Positions 21,635 through 32,269 of a stretch of 64,000 bases of DNA are shown here, piece by piece. The stretch is from positions 2,228,738 to 2,292,737 of the forward strand of contig CM055106.1 of assembly GCA_029204225.1 (NCBI GenBank), written 5' to 3'. Numbering within the stretch: position 1 is the first letter of the stretch; each line of letters starts with the position of its first letter. A program made the translations under genes and the position numbers. The notes below the pieces were generated by a model that had not been told where the DNA came from, made no database searches, and worked only from the letters and a program-made list of their open reading frames with translations. Source of the stretch: Diphasiastrum complanatum (Eukaryota; Streptophyta; Lycopodiopsida; Lycopodiales; Lycopodiaceae).

Positions 21635-22357
21635 AATGCCCACAGAGCAGCATGCAACTTATGTTCCCAATCTGATCTGCTAGCTTCAATTGTTTTCGTG
21701 AGCACACTACATAGGATGTTATTGGATGATTCTGCTTGCCCATTACCATGAGGATAATAAGGCATACTGGTTCCGTGGATCACGAAGAATTCCTCTCGGC
21801 AGGACCTTGATGGTCTCATTGATTAAATGACTTCCGTGATCGCTGACTAACTCCACCGGGCATCCAAAGGGCACAATGATATTTTCATATAGGAACTTGG
21901 AAGTGGTCCTAGCATCAGCTACTCTTACTGCCTTGACTTCGACCCAGTTGGTGAGGTAGTCTGTGGTTACAATTATGTATTGAGCCTGGAAACTCCTTGC
22001 TGTAGGGTGAATTGGACCAATATAATCCAATCCCCACATTTTGAATGGTGCTTGGGCTAAGACCGGGTGCAGTAGGTCATAATTCAATCTCGTTGGTCTC
22101 CTTGCCCTTTGGCACACATCGCACTTTTTCAAGTATTCCTCCGTATCCTTATGTATCATTGGCCACCAACATCCTGATTGCAGGATCTTGCGAATTGTAA
22201 TGTCGGATGCAAAATGGCCTCCACCCATGCCTTCATGTGAAAGCGAAATGATCTGGGTGGCCTCATGAGGGAGAATACACTGTCGAAGAATTCCGTCTGG
22301 TCCTCTTCGATACAACTGGTCGGCAATCAGTTGATAAGGTCTCACCTTCAAGATCAA
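21635..22357 (-). pseudogene. Gypsy integrase, truncated and frameshifted
   Basis: The main open part is 21743-22357, 204 residues. Zinc finger H41, H48, C79, C82 (HEGMGGGHFA to CDVCQ). Catalytic core D111 (GLDYIGPI) and D171 (VSDHGSHL). The frame then shifts; the segment holding the third acid, YYPHGNGQAESSN, is read in another frame at 21635-21780. Coding stops at WAF next to the LTR boundary, so the C-terminal domain is gone. It would insert element DNA if intact; here it is dead. Confidence 0.85.
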
Positions 22358-22363
22358 TTTCCA

Positions 22364-22960
22364 CTATTCCGCCCTTGGTAGTGACTTGTCTGGTTGGCCC
22401 CGCATTAGATATTGAACGATGTCGGCAGCCCATTCTGGTATTGTGTCCACATAAAATAAGGCAGCAATCTCCGTTCCCTTGATTCGTGACACATGATCTA
22501 CCATGTAATGTTGTTTTCCCTTGCGAACTACTATTCGAAAATCAAACTCCAACAACAGAAGTAGCCATCTGGTGATTCTTTCGGTGTTGCAAGTTTTGTT
22601 AACAAGATATAGCAAGGATTGATAGGCCATATAAAAAACGAAATGTGTGGCCATCAAGTAGTGTCGAAATTTCTTAACCGCATAGATCATTGTCAATGCT
22701 TCCCGTTCCGTGGTTGAATAATTCATTTATGTATCACTGAGCTATCGGCTTGCAAATCGAATCAGAAAATCCTTTTTGTGTTCACCCGGCTGGGTTAAGA
22801 CTGCTCCAACTGCATACTTCGATGCGTCCATATGCACATGAAACTCAATGGACCAATTGGATGGGCGTAAGATTGGTGCTGAAACCAACACATCCTTAAG
22901 CCTTTGGAAAGACTTTAGGGCTTCCTCATTCCAATGTGGATCCGTTGTGAGTTTGTAAAT
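22364..22960 (-). pseudogene. Gypsy RNase H domain
   Basis: The minus-strand reading begins with the VHMDASKYAVGAVL block near 22850-22810, the first catalytic Asp, then after stops continues as an open frame 22364-22726 with MNYSTTEREALTMIYAVKKF (ERE acid) and HYMVDHVSRI, which corresponds to the usual HxxADxLSR end. The usual TDH box reads MAYQSL, so a catalytic position is lost. It follows RT in the same element. Confidence 0.8.
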
Positions 22961-22963
22961 TGG

Positions 22964-23649
22964 TCAGGCTAACTCTACATAATCAAGAATGAAGATCCTA
23001 TAATATTTAGCATGACCCATGAAGATGTAGATTTCGCGAATCATCCCCGATGGTGGTAGATCAACAATGATCCTAATCTTTGATAGATCTATGGCAATCC
23101 CATGTCTTGACACTATATGGCAAAGAATCAAGCCATGTGTCATCCAAAATTGACATTTTTCTGGATTCAAGGAGATCTGGTAGTCGCGACATTTTTGTAG
23201 CACTTTCTCCAAATTGGATAAGTGTTCTGAGTCTAGTCCATGCATGCACAAATCGTCCAAGAAAATTTCCAAATTTTTTTGCAAATAATCTTTGAATGTC
23301 GTCTGCATGACTCGTTGGAAGGTGCTTGGGGCATTGCAAAGTCCTAATGGCATCACTTTATAGGCTTAGATTTTCCATTTTATGGCAAATGTTGTCTTGT
23401 GTTGGTCTTGGAGGCTATCTTCTCCTAGTTGTAGCCACTGAAGCCATCTAGAAAATTGTAGGCTTCGGCGCCAGCTACTCTGTCAAGGACACTTTCTGTA
23501 AATGGTAAAGGAAAATGATCCTTTTTGGTGACTACATTGAGCGCCTTTAGATTCACACAAATCCGCGTTTTGCCGTTCTTCTTGGGTACTATAACCATCG
23601 GCAATACCCATTTCGTGTGCTCGATTTTATAAATGAAATCTATATCCAT
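22964..23649 (-). pseudogene. Gypsy reverse transcriptase
   Basis: Two open pieces, 23425-23649 and 22964-23356, joined by a broken stretch. The first has VPKKNGKTRICVNLKALN, HFPLPF and FLDGFSGYN. The second has MPLGLCNAPSTFQRVM, the catalytic box IFLDDL (FLDD in place of YxDD), and LNPEKCQFW. These are the ordered RT motifs of plant gypsy elements. Because of the central break no full enzyme can be made. Confidence 0.87.
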
Positions 23650-23655
23650 AAGCTT

Positions 23656-24922
23656 TTACAACTCTTGTTTGATCAGCTCTGTATAATTCGGGTTGCAGCG
23701 GTAGTAACAACTTACCTTGGGATTTGCTCCATCCACCAAGGGTATGGTGTGTTGGACTACTGTTGGTGGAATGCCCTTCATATTACTATAACTCCAGGCA
23801 AAACAATCTTTATACTCCACCAACAACGATCGTAGTCTCTTGAACCGTGTGGGCATTAATTGCTCTCCCACATGCACTATCTTTTCTTCTTCACCTGGCT
23901 TGGCAAGGTTCATCGGCTGTGTCCACGCAGGTCCCTTGAAGACTTGTTCCATTGGTGCCTGACTTTGATCAAGTTCTTGCTGGGCTTGCAGCATCATTAT
24001 TACCACGTTGTCCAAGGTATAATTTTTGAAAGTCTCAAGTATCTCGTGAACTATAGCTCGTCGAGATTCCTCCTTTGCCATTAATCTTGGCCCGACTGGT
24101 CATTTTTTGATTTTCAGTCACCTGTGTAGAAGATAATGTTGTATCTGAGTCTATCTTGATTGACTTCAAGGAATCCAACATCTTCTTTTTGTCCTTGGTT
24201 GTCATTTTGGTGGACTCATCCTTGTTGTCTTTCATTGGGACTACCGTGATATTCGCCTCATGATTGTGAATATCAACATCCACTATAGCTATCGCCTCTT
24301 CGGGTAGATCACTCCATCGGATCACCTGGTTGTAACATTGCTTCAACTAATTCTTCTTATTCACAGGTGCCTTGGGGGGGTCGATCCTTGAGACTTTCGC
24401 CATAGCAGACTTTTGCGGTGGTTGAGCTGGTACTTTCTTGGTTTCGTAACGATTTGGGTCCATCTGGTGTAGGACCTGCTCATCAATTAGCTCAATCTCC
24501 TTATTATAAGTTAGAGCATATTTCCAAGGGACTAAATCATCATCCACTGGGTTCTCAATAGGTTCCACTGACAGCCATGCGACATTTATCATATTCACCC
24601 CAATTGTGATTGGTGTGTCCATAGTGTAACACTTGGGTGAACATGTATTGGGTTCAGGATCTGATTCATATTGACATGCTCGCCAATCAATAGTTGCTAA
24701 TGCATCTATCCATCTCACAGCATCCGTTTCTGAATCATAGTGACCTCCCTTGGCTGGCCTTGGGCGATCAATCGTGTGATCTGTCGTAGATGATCCGTCA
24801 TCAGCCTTGGGTGCAATAGGTTTCACCACCCATGCTGTTGGATCAACCTTTACAGACTGTTCTTTGTTCTCGAAAGTGAGTTTTCCTGTACCCCAGTTGT
24901 GTACTACTTGTGCAGTCCTCAA
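23656..24922 (-). pseudogene. Gypsy polyprotein segment between protease and RT
   Basis: Open frames 24347-24922, 24035-24346 and 23656-24081 in slightly different frames. The last contains YKDCFAWSYSNMKGIPPTVVQH, the conserved lead-in to gypsy RT (FAWS.DMPGI in many elements). The first two are hydrophilic and carry no catalytic motif. They link protease and RT in the polyprotein. Confidence 0.7.
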
Positions 24923-25297
24923 CTATAGTCTTCCCAGTAAAACATGGTATGCAGTTGGAGATTCAGGTATATCCATGACTAAAAAGGTAATCACAAACTG
25001 CATGCATGCTATCTTTACAAGGATATCGACAACTACACTTTTTGGTTTCACACAGGATTGATCCTCTAGCTTGATGGCAAATCTTGTTGGCTTTAATCCT
25101 TGTAAACCCCATTTTTCATACAAAGTAGTGGAAATCAAATTGACACCCAATCCTCCATCTACTACTGCTGCCTCGTTCTCATATCTCTTGTGTTTGATTG
25201 GCAAAGTGATATTGTGTTCCTCACTTTCCCACGTTGTCCCGATGTGGAAGACGTTACTTGTTTCTTCATAGCCCGTACAATATATGGGCTCAGGCAC
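24923..25297 (-). pseudogene. Gypsy aspartic protease
   Basis: 124 residues. The active-site region reads AAVVDGGLGVNLIS, followed by the C-terminal signature YHVLLGR that precedes WL in most gypsy proteases. DGG in place of DSG/DTG is common in the Tat group and is also present in the plus-strand element at 39.8 kb, so it is not evidence of decay. It lies between gag and the RT lead-in. Confidence 0.78.
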
Positions 25298-25479
25298 TAC
25301 TAGGTCCTCATCCGATTTGGCCCATTCAGCTAGAAAGCTATTCGCTTGTGGTGCAATCTGCAGTAGTTCTCCGAGTGGTAAACTAACACGGCTTGATAGT
25401 AAAAGTGTGAGCCTTTTAGTGTATGATCCTCGGGCTCTACCATGTGAAAAGGTGGTTCATGTTGGTGCAATCAATCATT

Positions 25480-27344
25480 CTAATCAGTGCGCAATGGTGA
25501 GCCTGCTTGCGGTACCCGTTCGACACCAATTGGAGGTTCCGTGGGATTGTCCCTTTCTTGCTCTTTTTCCTCCGCTTGTGCTTTCTGTACCCAGTGTCTT
25601 ATTTTTTGGTACTGTCTTCTTTCTTCCCTCACATTTGGATATGGCGCTGAAGTTGAGGGTTGGTTGTTAGTGACTGAGGGTGGTGGTGAGGGAGCCACTT
25701 CCTTCCTCTTCTGTGCTCGCGTAGCATCTAACACAGGAGTGTGGAATTGGTGTCTTTCTGATGGCATCCCTATTGGAACTGTTGGTTTGTTGTATACCAA
25801 TGAAGTTGAGAGGTGCACTAGTTCTAGGTTTAAATGGACAATTCTTGTAACAGTGTCCATAACCACATTTTTGGCAGAAGGATGTATATTGTCCCTTGTA
25901 GGGACATTCCGCAATTCTGTGTCCTTCACCATAGACGTAGTTTCTTCTGCCTTGACGCTGAGTTTGAACTGCATAGGCTGCAACATATTCATTTATGGTA
26001 GCATCCATAAAGAGTTCATCTGGTCCGTACAATTGCTTCTACTCAGGTTGAGGTGGCATTTGAATCTCTAGTTCCGCTACTATCAGGTTTACATGGGCCA
26101 CTTGTTGATTGACTGGCCCTGGTGGTGCAGGTAAGGCCATATGCTGTTGTTGATTCGGTGCGCCATACCTTGGTGCCGCGTTGGGTGCCCCTTGATGGTA
26201 AGGATAAGAAGTCTGATAAGGACTTCTCTTCTGTTGTACAATCCGAAGGTTAAATGGGCAAAATGTTGTATTGTGCAATGTTGCATTGCATAGATGGCAG
26301 AATTGGTGTGTCAGTCTCAAATTTTGCTTTAGGACTGGACACTCGTTCGCTGTATGGTTTTGTGTGCACATTGAACACCATACATTCCTCCATCATGGAT
26401 ACTATAACTGGTATGGTTCTGATTGATGTGGCATTACTTTTACAACTTCCTGTAAGGCTTTCAGTTTTTGGTCAAATTGCGCCGTAAGTTGCTCCATCTG
26501 CTATTTGTGTAATTTGGTCATTTTCTCCAATAGTAGTTCTATGGATAGAGCGGATGCGGTTGATGATGATGATGCGATCGAGGGAGTAGGAGTGTGGGTG
26601 GATGGATATTCGTCGTCAGATCCCTTTTCCTCTTCCCTGATGGCATCTTCCATAGCTTCTTGTAGAGTAGCATACTGCTCTTGTCGTTTCAGTTCTCTTA
26701 TGATGTTTCATGGTAGTCCGGATAGGAACCACATGATCACCACATGATCAAGAGTTAGGGCTACACTGCACTCGGATCATAGATGTTTGACCCATTCAAT
26801 ATAGTCCCTGACCCTTTCTCGTTTTCCCATCTTGACTTTGCTCAGCAAGAGAAATGGGTCTTCCAGGAACTTTCTTGGTTTAAAGCGCGTAATGAGAGCC
26901 GCTTTAACCGCCTCCTAGGTGGATTTTTCTTGCTTTGACATGTTAAAAAACCAATCCTAAGCCACTGCCAATAAGGACATGGAAAACAACATTAGCTTTT
27001 TCGCAAGTGTCCGTTCGCCGTAGATTTCACAAGCCTGCTCGTAGATATGGAGGAATCGGATGGGATTTAATGATCAGTTGTATTTTGGTATTTCCATCCG
27101 TGGTGCTCTTCGGACTGCTTGCAAGGGAGCAACAGGTACAGGTTGGCCCATTGGATCCATTGGTGCTGGTTCCGATTCTGCCTCTTGTTGCACAACTGCT
27201 AATCTGGGAAGGTGTGGTGCTTGATTTGCTATCCTTCGTGCTATTGATCGTCTCGATCTCATATTCATCCGATGGTGGGTTCCAAAGTGATTGGATCTTG
27301 CTTATACAATAGGATGTTGTCTGGATCTTTAAGGATCTGATCAA
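25480..27344 (-). pseudogene. Gypsy Gag region, broken
   Basis: Several minus-strand frames together make a Gag. The N-terminal part is 27027-27344. The middle (26380-27000) is broken. The C-terminal part has two Cys/His clusters: CPVLKQNLRLTHQFCHLC near 26300-26340 and CQKCGYGHCYKNCPF near 25865-25900, followed by a Pro- and Gln-rich and charged tail. These are probable nucleocapsid zinc knuckles. The plus-strand open frames across the same interval are shadows. Confidence 0.65.
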
Positions 27345-28567
27345 TCTGATCGGTCAGAAGTGAATTTTAGGCCTTTTACGGTGGTTTTTCCATGATAACT
27401 TTTTACTCCTTGCATTGATTGGTTTGAGATTTTGACAATAGCTAGATCTGATGGAGATATTCCCACTGATCTAGTCTGCGAGGGTTCTCTTGTGCGAGGG
27501 TTGGCTGTGCGAGGGTTCTATAGCTGTTTTTGCAGATTAAAAACATGATATCTCTCAAGTCTTTGGGAAGTAGCTCTCGCAAGGCTCACAGTAGCTAGAT
27601 CTGGGTCAGATCTCACTATCAAATTCTCTACGAGAGTTAACTCTTGCAAGAAGTAAAAATTTCACTGTCTGCGAGGGTTCAAAACCACTTTTTTGGCTTG
27701 ATCTTCACCAAATCTCAAAACTAACTCTCGCAAGCTTCATCACTAATGGAAATAAGTATTTTGAATCGATTGAGAGGGTTGTCTACGAGAGTTCTTACTG
27801 GAAGGATTTGCTGGATCTTCACTTTTTAGTAACTTTGTTGCACTTAAACCCAATTTTCTGCTCACTGGAATCAAACTAACTCTCACAAGCTCTTTTGTGT
27901 CCTAGTCTCACTGAGCTGGAACTTCAAAATCCTCTGCGAGAGTTCCTGCCCACTGAAACTGAAAATTTTGGTGTCTACGAGGGTTCATTGGTACTTTCCC
28001 GTCGTTTTTTCACTGAGAACTCTTGCATAGGCACTTAGACATCAAACTAATTCTTGCAAGCTCTTCTGTGTCCTAGTCTCACTGAGATGGAACTTCAGAG
28101 GGCTCTGCAAGAGTTCTTATGAAGATTTGAATTTTTTTGGATTTTTTCAAGGATTTTTTGAATTTTTTATGATTTTTCTCTGATTTATTGCAATCTGCTT
28201 GGAACTAACTCTCGCAGGATTCTATACAAGTCTGGGACAATACCCTGGAGCTGCTGCCAGTCATGCAAGGATTAATTCTCACTGGTTTTGGAGATATTAA
28301 AATATGATGAGATTTTAGGCTCTTTTTTTCTCCAAAAATGCCAATTGGTGTGTTTTTTGGGTTTTTTGGCTGGTTGGTTTGGGTTTCAAGCCCTTAGAGG
28401 TTGTCCAGGGCCTCCTCTACTCTCTCACACCTCCTCCGCTATCTCTGAACAATCCAAACACAAAGAAAAATAGAAAACTAACTCTAAACTCCCAAAAATC
28501 TACCTAAAACTACTCTAAAAAGCAAGAAAATAGCTAAGATGCAACTAAACTAGTTAGTGGAAACCTA
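27345..28567 (-). repeat. Gypsy leader with an array of GCGAG(A/G)GTT / AACTCTCGC motifs
   Basis: Between the primer site and gag, about fifteen copies of a 9-11 base word occur in both orientations: as GCGAGGGTT at 27477, 27494, 27509 and 27670; as CGAGAGTT near 27630, 27786 and 27938; and as CTCTCGCAAG near 27574 and 27725, with looser forms near 27888, 28050, 28108 and 28208. A longer unit of about 80 bp (ATCAAACTAA to the TGCGAGAGTTC end) is duplicated at about 27868-27948 and 28041-28118. The function is unknown; it might fold the RNA leader. Confidence 0.75.
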
Positions 28568-28585
28568 TCCCTGGCAACAACGCCA
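28568..28585 (-). other. Primer-binding site of the gypsy element, tRNA-Asp type
   Basis: On the minus strand TGGCGTTGTTGCCAGGGA, one base after an LTR ending CCCTACA. It matches the plant tRNA-Asp primer site TGGCGCCGTTGCCGGGGA except at a few bases. Confidence 0.85.
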
Positions 28586-28586
28586 C

Positions 28587-29030
28587 TGTAGGGTCGAAGA
28601 TCTTGCGTAGTATAGCCCTCACGCCTGTCAACAAGGGTTAGATCACTGGATAGGTGTCTAACTATGCATAGATGCTACTTTTAGTTAGTTTCTTGCTTTG
28701 CATCTAACTCTACCTCCCTTAACACTACTCACACTAACTCTACTCCCCTAAACTAACTTCATCATGATTTCGGGTGAAGAGAGAGGACAGAATAGAAGGA
28801 GAAAAAGAAGAAGAAGAGAGAAAGAGAGAGAAATGAAATGGAGGTTAGCTCAAATGCTCAATGTCATTGCTCATGAAAAAACCTTAACTAGCATAAACCA
28901 AAAAGCATGGGAAATGACAATAACAAGCAATCACAACAATAGCATAAGCAATAGTGATTAGCAAATGAAGATACTTGAGCTCTCAAAATGATAGAGTCTC
29001 ACCATATTAAGCATGAAAAAATGATGTTTC
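28587..29030 (-). repeat. 5' LTR of the gypsy element (outer end uncertain)
   Basis: The LTR ends at 28587 beside the primer site (TG on the plus strand). It contains a purine-rich GAGA/AAG tract at about 28774-28835. The matching 3' LTR is absent, so the outer border cannot be set; copia-derived sequence begins by about 29040. Confidence 0.6.
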
Positions 29031-29055
29031 ATCTTTTATGACTCTATTCAAACTA

Positions 29056-29388
29056 TTACAAAAATGCAATTGCTTTATCAACAACAAATGTCGATTTCAA
29101 AGCATCCCATTTCATTGTCTTGTCATACAAAGTAAAAAACACCATGAATCTTAAAGGTAAGAAACAAGTCACCTCATGTCTACTACTACTTTCCAAAAAG
29201 TATTCAAAGATAGTAGACTCTCCAATGCTCACCACCCTTGCAAGATACACACTTGAATGGACAATTTGCATGCAATTTGATGACTCGGCCATTGTCATTG
29301 AGGACTCCCTTGGAATTCTCATGCTTTGAGACTGATCCTCAAGATCTTCCTCCTTTCGGATGCTCCTCCTCAATGCAAGCAAGATCAC
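29056..29388 (-). CDS. Unidentified 110-residue frame after the copia protease
   Basis: Open frame overlapping the end of the protease frame by 50 bp and ending near the element's 3' border. It has no integrase zinc finger, no D-D-E and no RT motif. In a normal copia element integrase would be here. It may be chance, decayed sequence or cargo; I do not recognise it. Confidence 0.3.
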   Translation of the reverse strand: MILLALRRSIRKEEDLEDQSQSMRIPRESSMTMAESSNCMQIVHSSVYLARVVSIGESTIFEYFLESSSRHEVTCFLPLRFMVFFTLYDKTMKWDALKSTFVVDKAIAFL

Positions 29389-29842
29389 ACTTTGTCAAGA
29401 TCTCCTCATGAGTGACCTCCTCCTTTGCCAAGCTCATTCTTTCAAAAGCAACACTAGCTTCCAACTTAAACAATCTTCCATGTTTAAATCCCTTTGCAAT
29501 GCAAACATCATTCTTCAAGATGAAGCAAACACCATGCTTAAAGTGGACATCCACACCACTTTCTAAGAGTAGACCAACACTAAGCATATTCTTGGTGATT
29601 GATGGTACATAAAGGACATTTTCTAGATCCATGCATTTTGAGGATTCTAGATACAAAGAGATGGTGCCAGCACCATTATCTTCATCATTTGCAGTAAAGA
29701 CAAACTTTTTAGCATCATTGAAAGAGTGTAAGGTTGAGAAAAAGTCCTTTTCACAAAACATGTGGGATCTGGCCCCACTGTCAATCCACCAATTGTCTCT
29801 TGAATTGCTATTGCTTGTTGGTGAGGATGTAGATGCCATCAA
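29339..29842 (-). CDS. Copia protease segment
   Basis: 167 residues with WWIDSGARSHMFC (DSG active site), FTANDE, LENVLYVPSITKNMLSVG and GRLFKLEA, the ordered blocks of a plant copia protease. The active-site context DSGAR replaces DSGAS. After LFKLEA the usual LWHKRLGH integrase start is missing and an acidic tail leads to a stop. Gag lies upstream in the same element. Confidence 0.75.
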   Translation of the reverse strand: MMASTSSPTSNSNSRDNWWIDSGARSHMFCEKDFFSTLHSFNDAKKFVFTANDEDNGAGTISLYLESSKCMDLENVLYVPSITKNMLSVGLLLESGVDVHFKHGVCFILKNDVCIAKGFKHGRLFKLEASVAFERMSLAKEEVTHEEILTKCDLACIEEEHPKGGRS

Positions 29843-29884
29843 GAATACATCTACTTCATCCTCCTCCTCCTCCTTTGCAAGGTT

Positions 29885-30705
29885 TCATTGTTTGTCCTCC
29901 TCCACTTGTGCTCTTAGCCTCTTGTAGCATTCAAATGCATAATGCCCCTTCTTTCCACAAAAGAAGCATTTTTTGCTTTGACTTGTCCTTTGAGCTTGAT
30001 GCATCATCCTCTTCTTTGGCCTCCTTTGGATGATTCTTCTTTCCATTGGTATTCTTTTTGCCCTTGAATGAGAAATTGGCTTTCTCATCACCATCCTGCA
30101 AAGACAAGGAACTCATCTTAGATTTTGCATGGAGCATCCTACACTCTTCAGCCACTAATACACTGTGAAGTTTTTCTATAGTTGGCAAAGTGTCTTGGAT
30201 GGCAAAACTTTGGACCAAATTTGCAAAGTCATCTCCTAGACCATTAAGGACAATTTGTACAAGCTCTCCATCATGAATCTTCTCTCCAATGGAAGCCAAC
30301 TCCCTATTTAGAGACTTGATTCTAAGTACATAATCTTGTGCACTCTCCTCACTTCTCCTCATGCTTTGCAAAATCTGATTTCTAAGCATGAGTACTCTTG
30401 AAGTGTTACTAGATTCATAGATTGATTTTAAAGACTCCCAAGCCTCTTTAGCACTAGTACATGCTGATACTTCTCTCAACAAATCATTGCTCACATTCAT
30501 CTTCACACAATGAAGTGGAAGCCTAGATCTCTTCTTGTATCTAGCTAACTCCTATGCACCTAGAGGTTCATCTTCATCTTCAATCAAGAACTCATAAAGG
30601 TCTTGGAGCACCAAGAGTGACTCCATCCTAACCTTCCAAATAGCATAATTTGTAGAATTCAATCTCTCACTAGCTTCTAGAAGGTATGCTCCAGCAGATC
30701 CCATC
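29885..30705 (-). pseudogene. Copia Gag with internal stop
   Basis: From an ATG at 30705 the frame reads MGSAGAYLLEASERL and YAIWKVRMES, meets a TAG near 30553, then is open again as 29931-30506 (MKMNVSNDLLREVSACTSAKEAW, LRNQILQSM, IVLNGLGDDF). The zinc knuckle CFFCGKKGHYAFEC is read in a shifted frame at 29885-30094. The body is very like the Gags at 10.8 and 38 kb. The stop and the shift make it non-functional. Confidence 0.82.
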
Positions 30706-30732
30706 TTACTAGTGACTTCTACAAACAAGAAA

Positions 30733-31065
30733 TAGATTTGATTGACTTGAAACTCACAAAGGTCTCACACTTGTAGTGTTTCACTCAAATTTGATTTCTA
30801 GTCTAACAAATGGACTTATAATCACAATTCTATCACTCCCTCACAAAGCTGGAATGAAGATAAGATGAAGGGAAAACTACTTTCAAACAAATCTTGCCAA
30901 GAAATGGATTTGATTTCTCTAGAAACTCACTAAGGTCTCTCTCTTGTAGTGTTTCACTCAAATTAGATTTCTAATCCAACAAATAGACTTATATTCTTAG
31001 TTCTAGCACTCCCTCACAAAGTTGGAATGAAGATAAGATGATGTGAAATCTACTTACAATCAAAC
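30733..31065 (-). repeat. Tandem duplication, 173-bp unit, in the copia leader
   Basis: AAACTCACAAAGG at 30750 recurs as AAACTCACTAAGG at 30923, and the words TGTAGTGTTTCACTCAAAT, ACTCCCTCACAAAG and GGAATGAAGATAAGATGA follow at the same 173-bp offset. The copies differ at scattered positions, so the duplication is not recent. Confidence 0.85.
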
Positions 31066-31485
31066 CTTGTGAATTTTGGCTATTTTTGGACAATAGCATG
31101 ACTAAATCTCCCTCACACTTTTTGATGTACTTTCAAGACCTGTAAAAAAAGTTTAGAGGACCTGATTTCAGCCTAGATTAATTAGATCTTATGACCGTAT
31201 GTCAAATCTAATCAATGGCACTCAATCTTGGTAGCTTATCCTAATATTTCCACCAAAAATTACATCAAAAGCTCACAAATTGAATTTCTTTGGATCAAAT
31301 GAAAACCATGCATTAAATGCAGGTTCGGAGGTGCCCACACATGTGGATAGTATGGATTTGGACCCTACCAAGTTTGGGATCAAATCTCCTCACCAAAATC
31401 GACCCAGCTCTAAAAAGTAATCTCTAAGTTTAAAAATGACTTTGGGCCTCTAGTTTTATTTTAATTCAAAGGCCCAAGTCTATTT

Positions 31486-32269
31486 TATTTTATTTACACT
31501 TAGGCTTGCGTGCTCATTGGGCCATGGGCTTATATGCACAGGATGCCATGCCCTCGCAACACATTTTATTGGACGATTTTATTTATTTACACTTTGTTGG
31601 GAATACCCCCAACAAACCACGATTCACTCTTGCGACTCGGATGGAGTTTAGATGCGATCGCTGGACACTGCCAGCTGAATCACTCTTACATTCCTCCAGA
31701 GTGTAGTCAGGCACTGCTGATCTATGTTCATAAATCTAATGCAGCATTCAACATAGTTTCAACCAAGGTGCGGAATTCAAATGAACGAAAAAAAACTCAG
31801 ACATACGATTAACAACAGAAGCATTTGCATTCGAGATCAGACACAACACAAATTGACATGTGCGCAAAGGCTACGATATTATCTATTGATTTCTTTCTCT
31901 GATTCTTCAAGCACTGCATGCAAATTCATGCAGTGTGTTGGCGTGGGAGAAACACAGTTCTCTCACGAGTAATCGTCTTGCTTTACTAGCGGACAATTGG
32001 ATCTCTACGGATCTTGATCACAGAGCTCGTCTCGCACGCAGGCGGACTTGTTGTCTGTATTTCGTCTTGATTGCTTACTAGTATCAGACTATTACATTAC
32101 ACAGTATGTGTATTATGTTGATCTATATGTCAAGTATCATCCAGTAAGTATGGTCGCTCTATGTGAATCTAAGATTTGAGTAATTAAACATCTACAACTA
32201 ATCAGGGAATTACAAGTATGGCAAACTAGCCACGACCTAAAATGTATCTGTTGATGTCATACCATCATA
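31486..32269. other. Unassigned repeat-like segment with an inverted-repeat end
   Basis: No gene found. TGTTGGG-AATAC-CCCCAACA at 31595-31614 is a short hairpin of the kind that opens some plant copia LTRs, so an LTR may start there, but no partner copy or clean primer site was seen. The GC content near 31500-31700 is higher than around it. Confidence 0.35.

Larger units (their letters stand above)
21635..28586 (-). mobile_element. Ty3/gypsy element, tRNA-Asp primed, 3' end truncated
   Basis: Minus-strand element with order leader, gag, protease, RT, RNase H, integrase, which is gypsy order. Its primer site at 28568-28585 is tRNA-Asp type, as in the plant Athila/Tat group, and its protease has the DGG form seen in Tat-type elements. 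The 3' end of integrase and the 3' LTR are missing; the LARD-like right LTR starts there. Stops and frameshifts are frequent, so it is an old inactive copy. Confidence 0.85.
29040..31485 (-). mobile_element. Copia derivative with gag and protease but no pol
   Basis: Minus-strand element with leader, gag (29885-30705) and protease (29339-29842), then about 300 bp of sequence without integrase, RT or RNase H before other elements begin. The region 31060-31485 resembles the LTR family at 35.3 and 44.5 kb (AATCTCTAAG..AAAATGA.TTTGGGCCTC word). It parallels the larger gag-protease-only element at 45.1-48.7 kb. Confidence 0.65.

Noticed and set aside
24923-25297. DGG in the gypsy protease read as a lost active site
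   Set aside because: The same DGG occurs in the independent element at 39.8 kb and is known in Tat-type gypsy proteases, so it is probably normal.
25284-26071. Long plus-strand open frames opposite gypsy gag
   Set aside because: They are complementary shadows of the minus-strand Gag with its Cys/His clusters.
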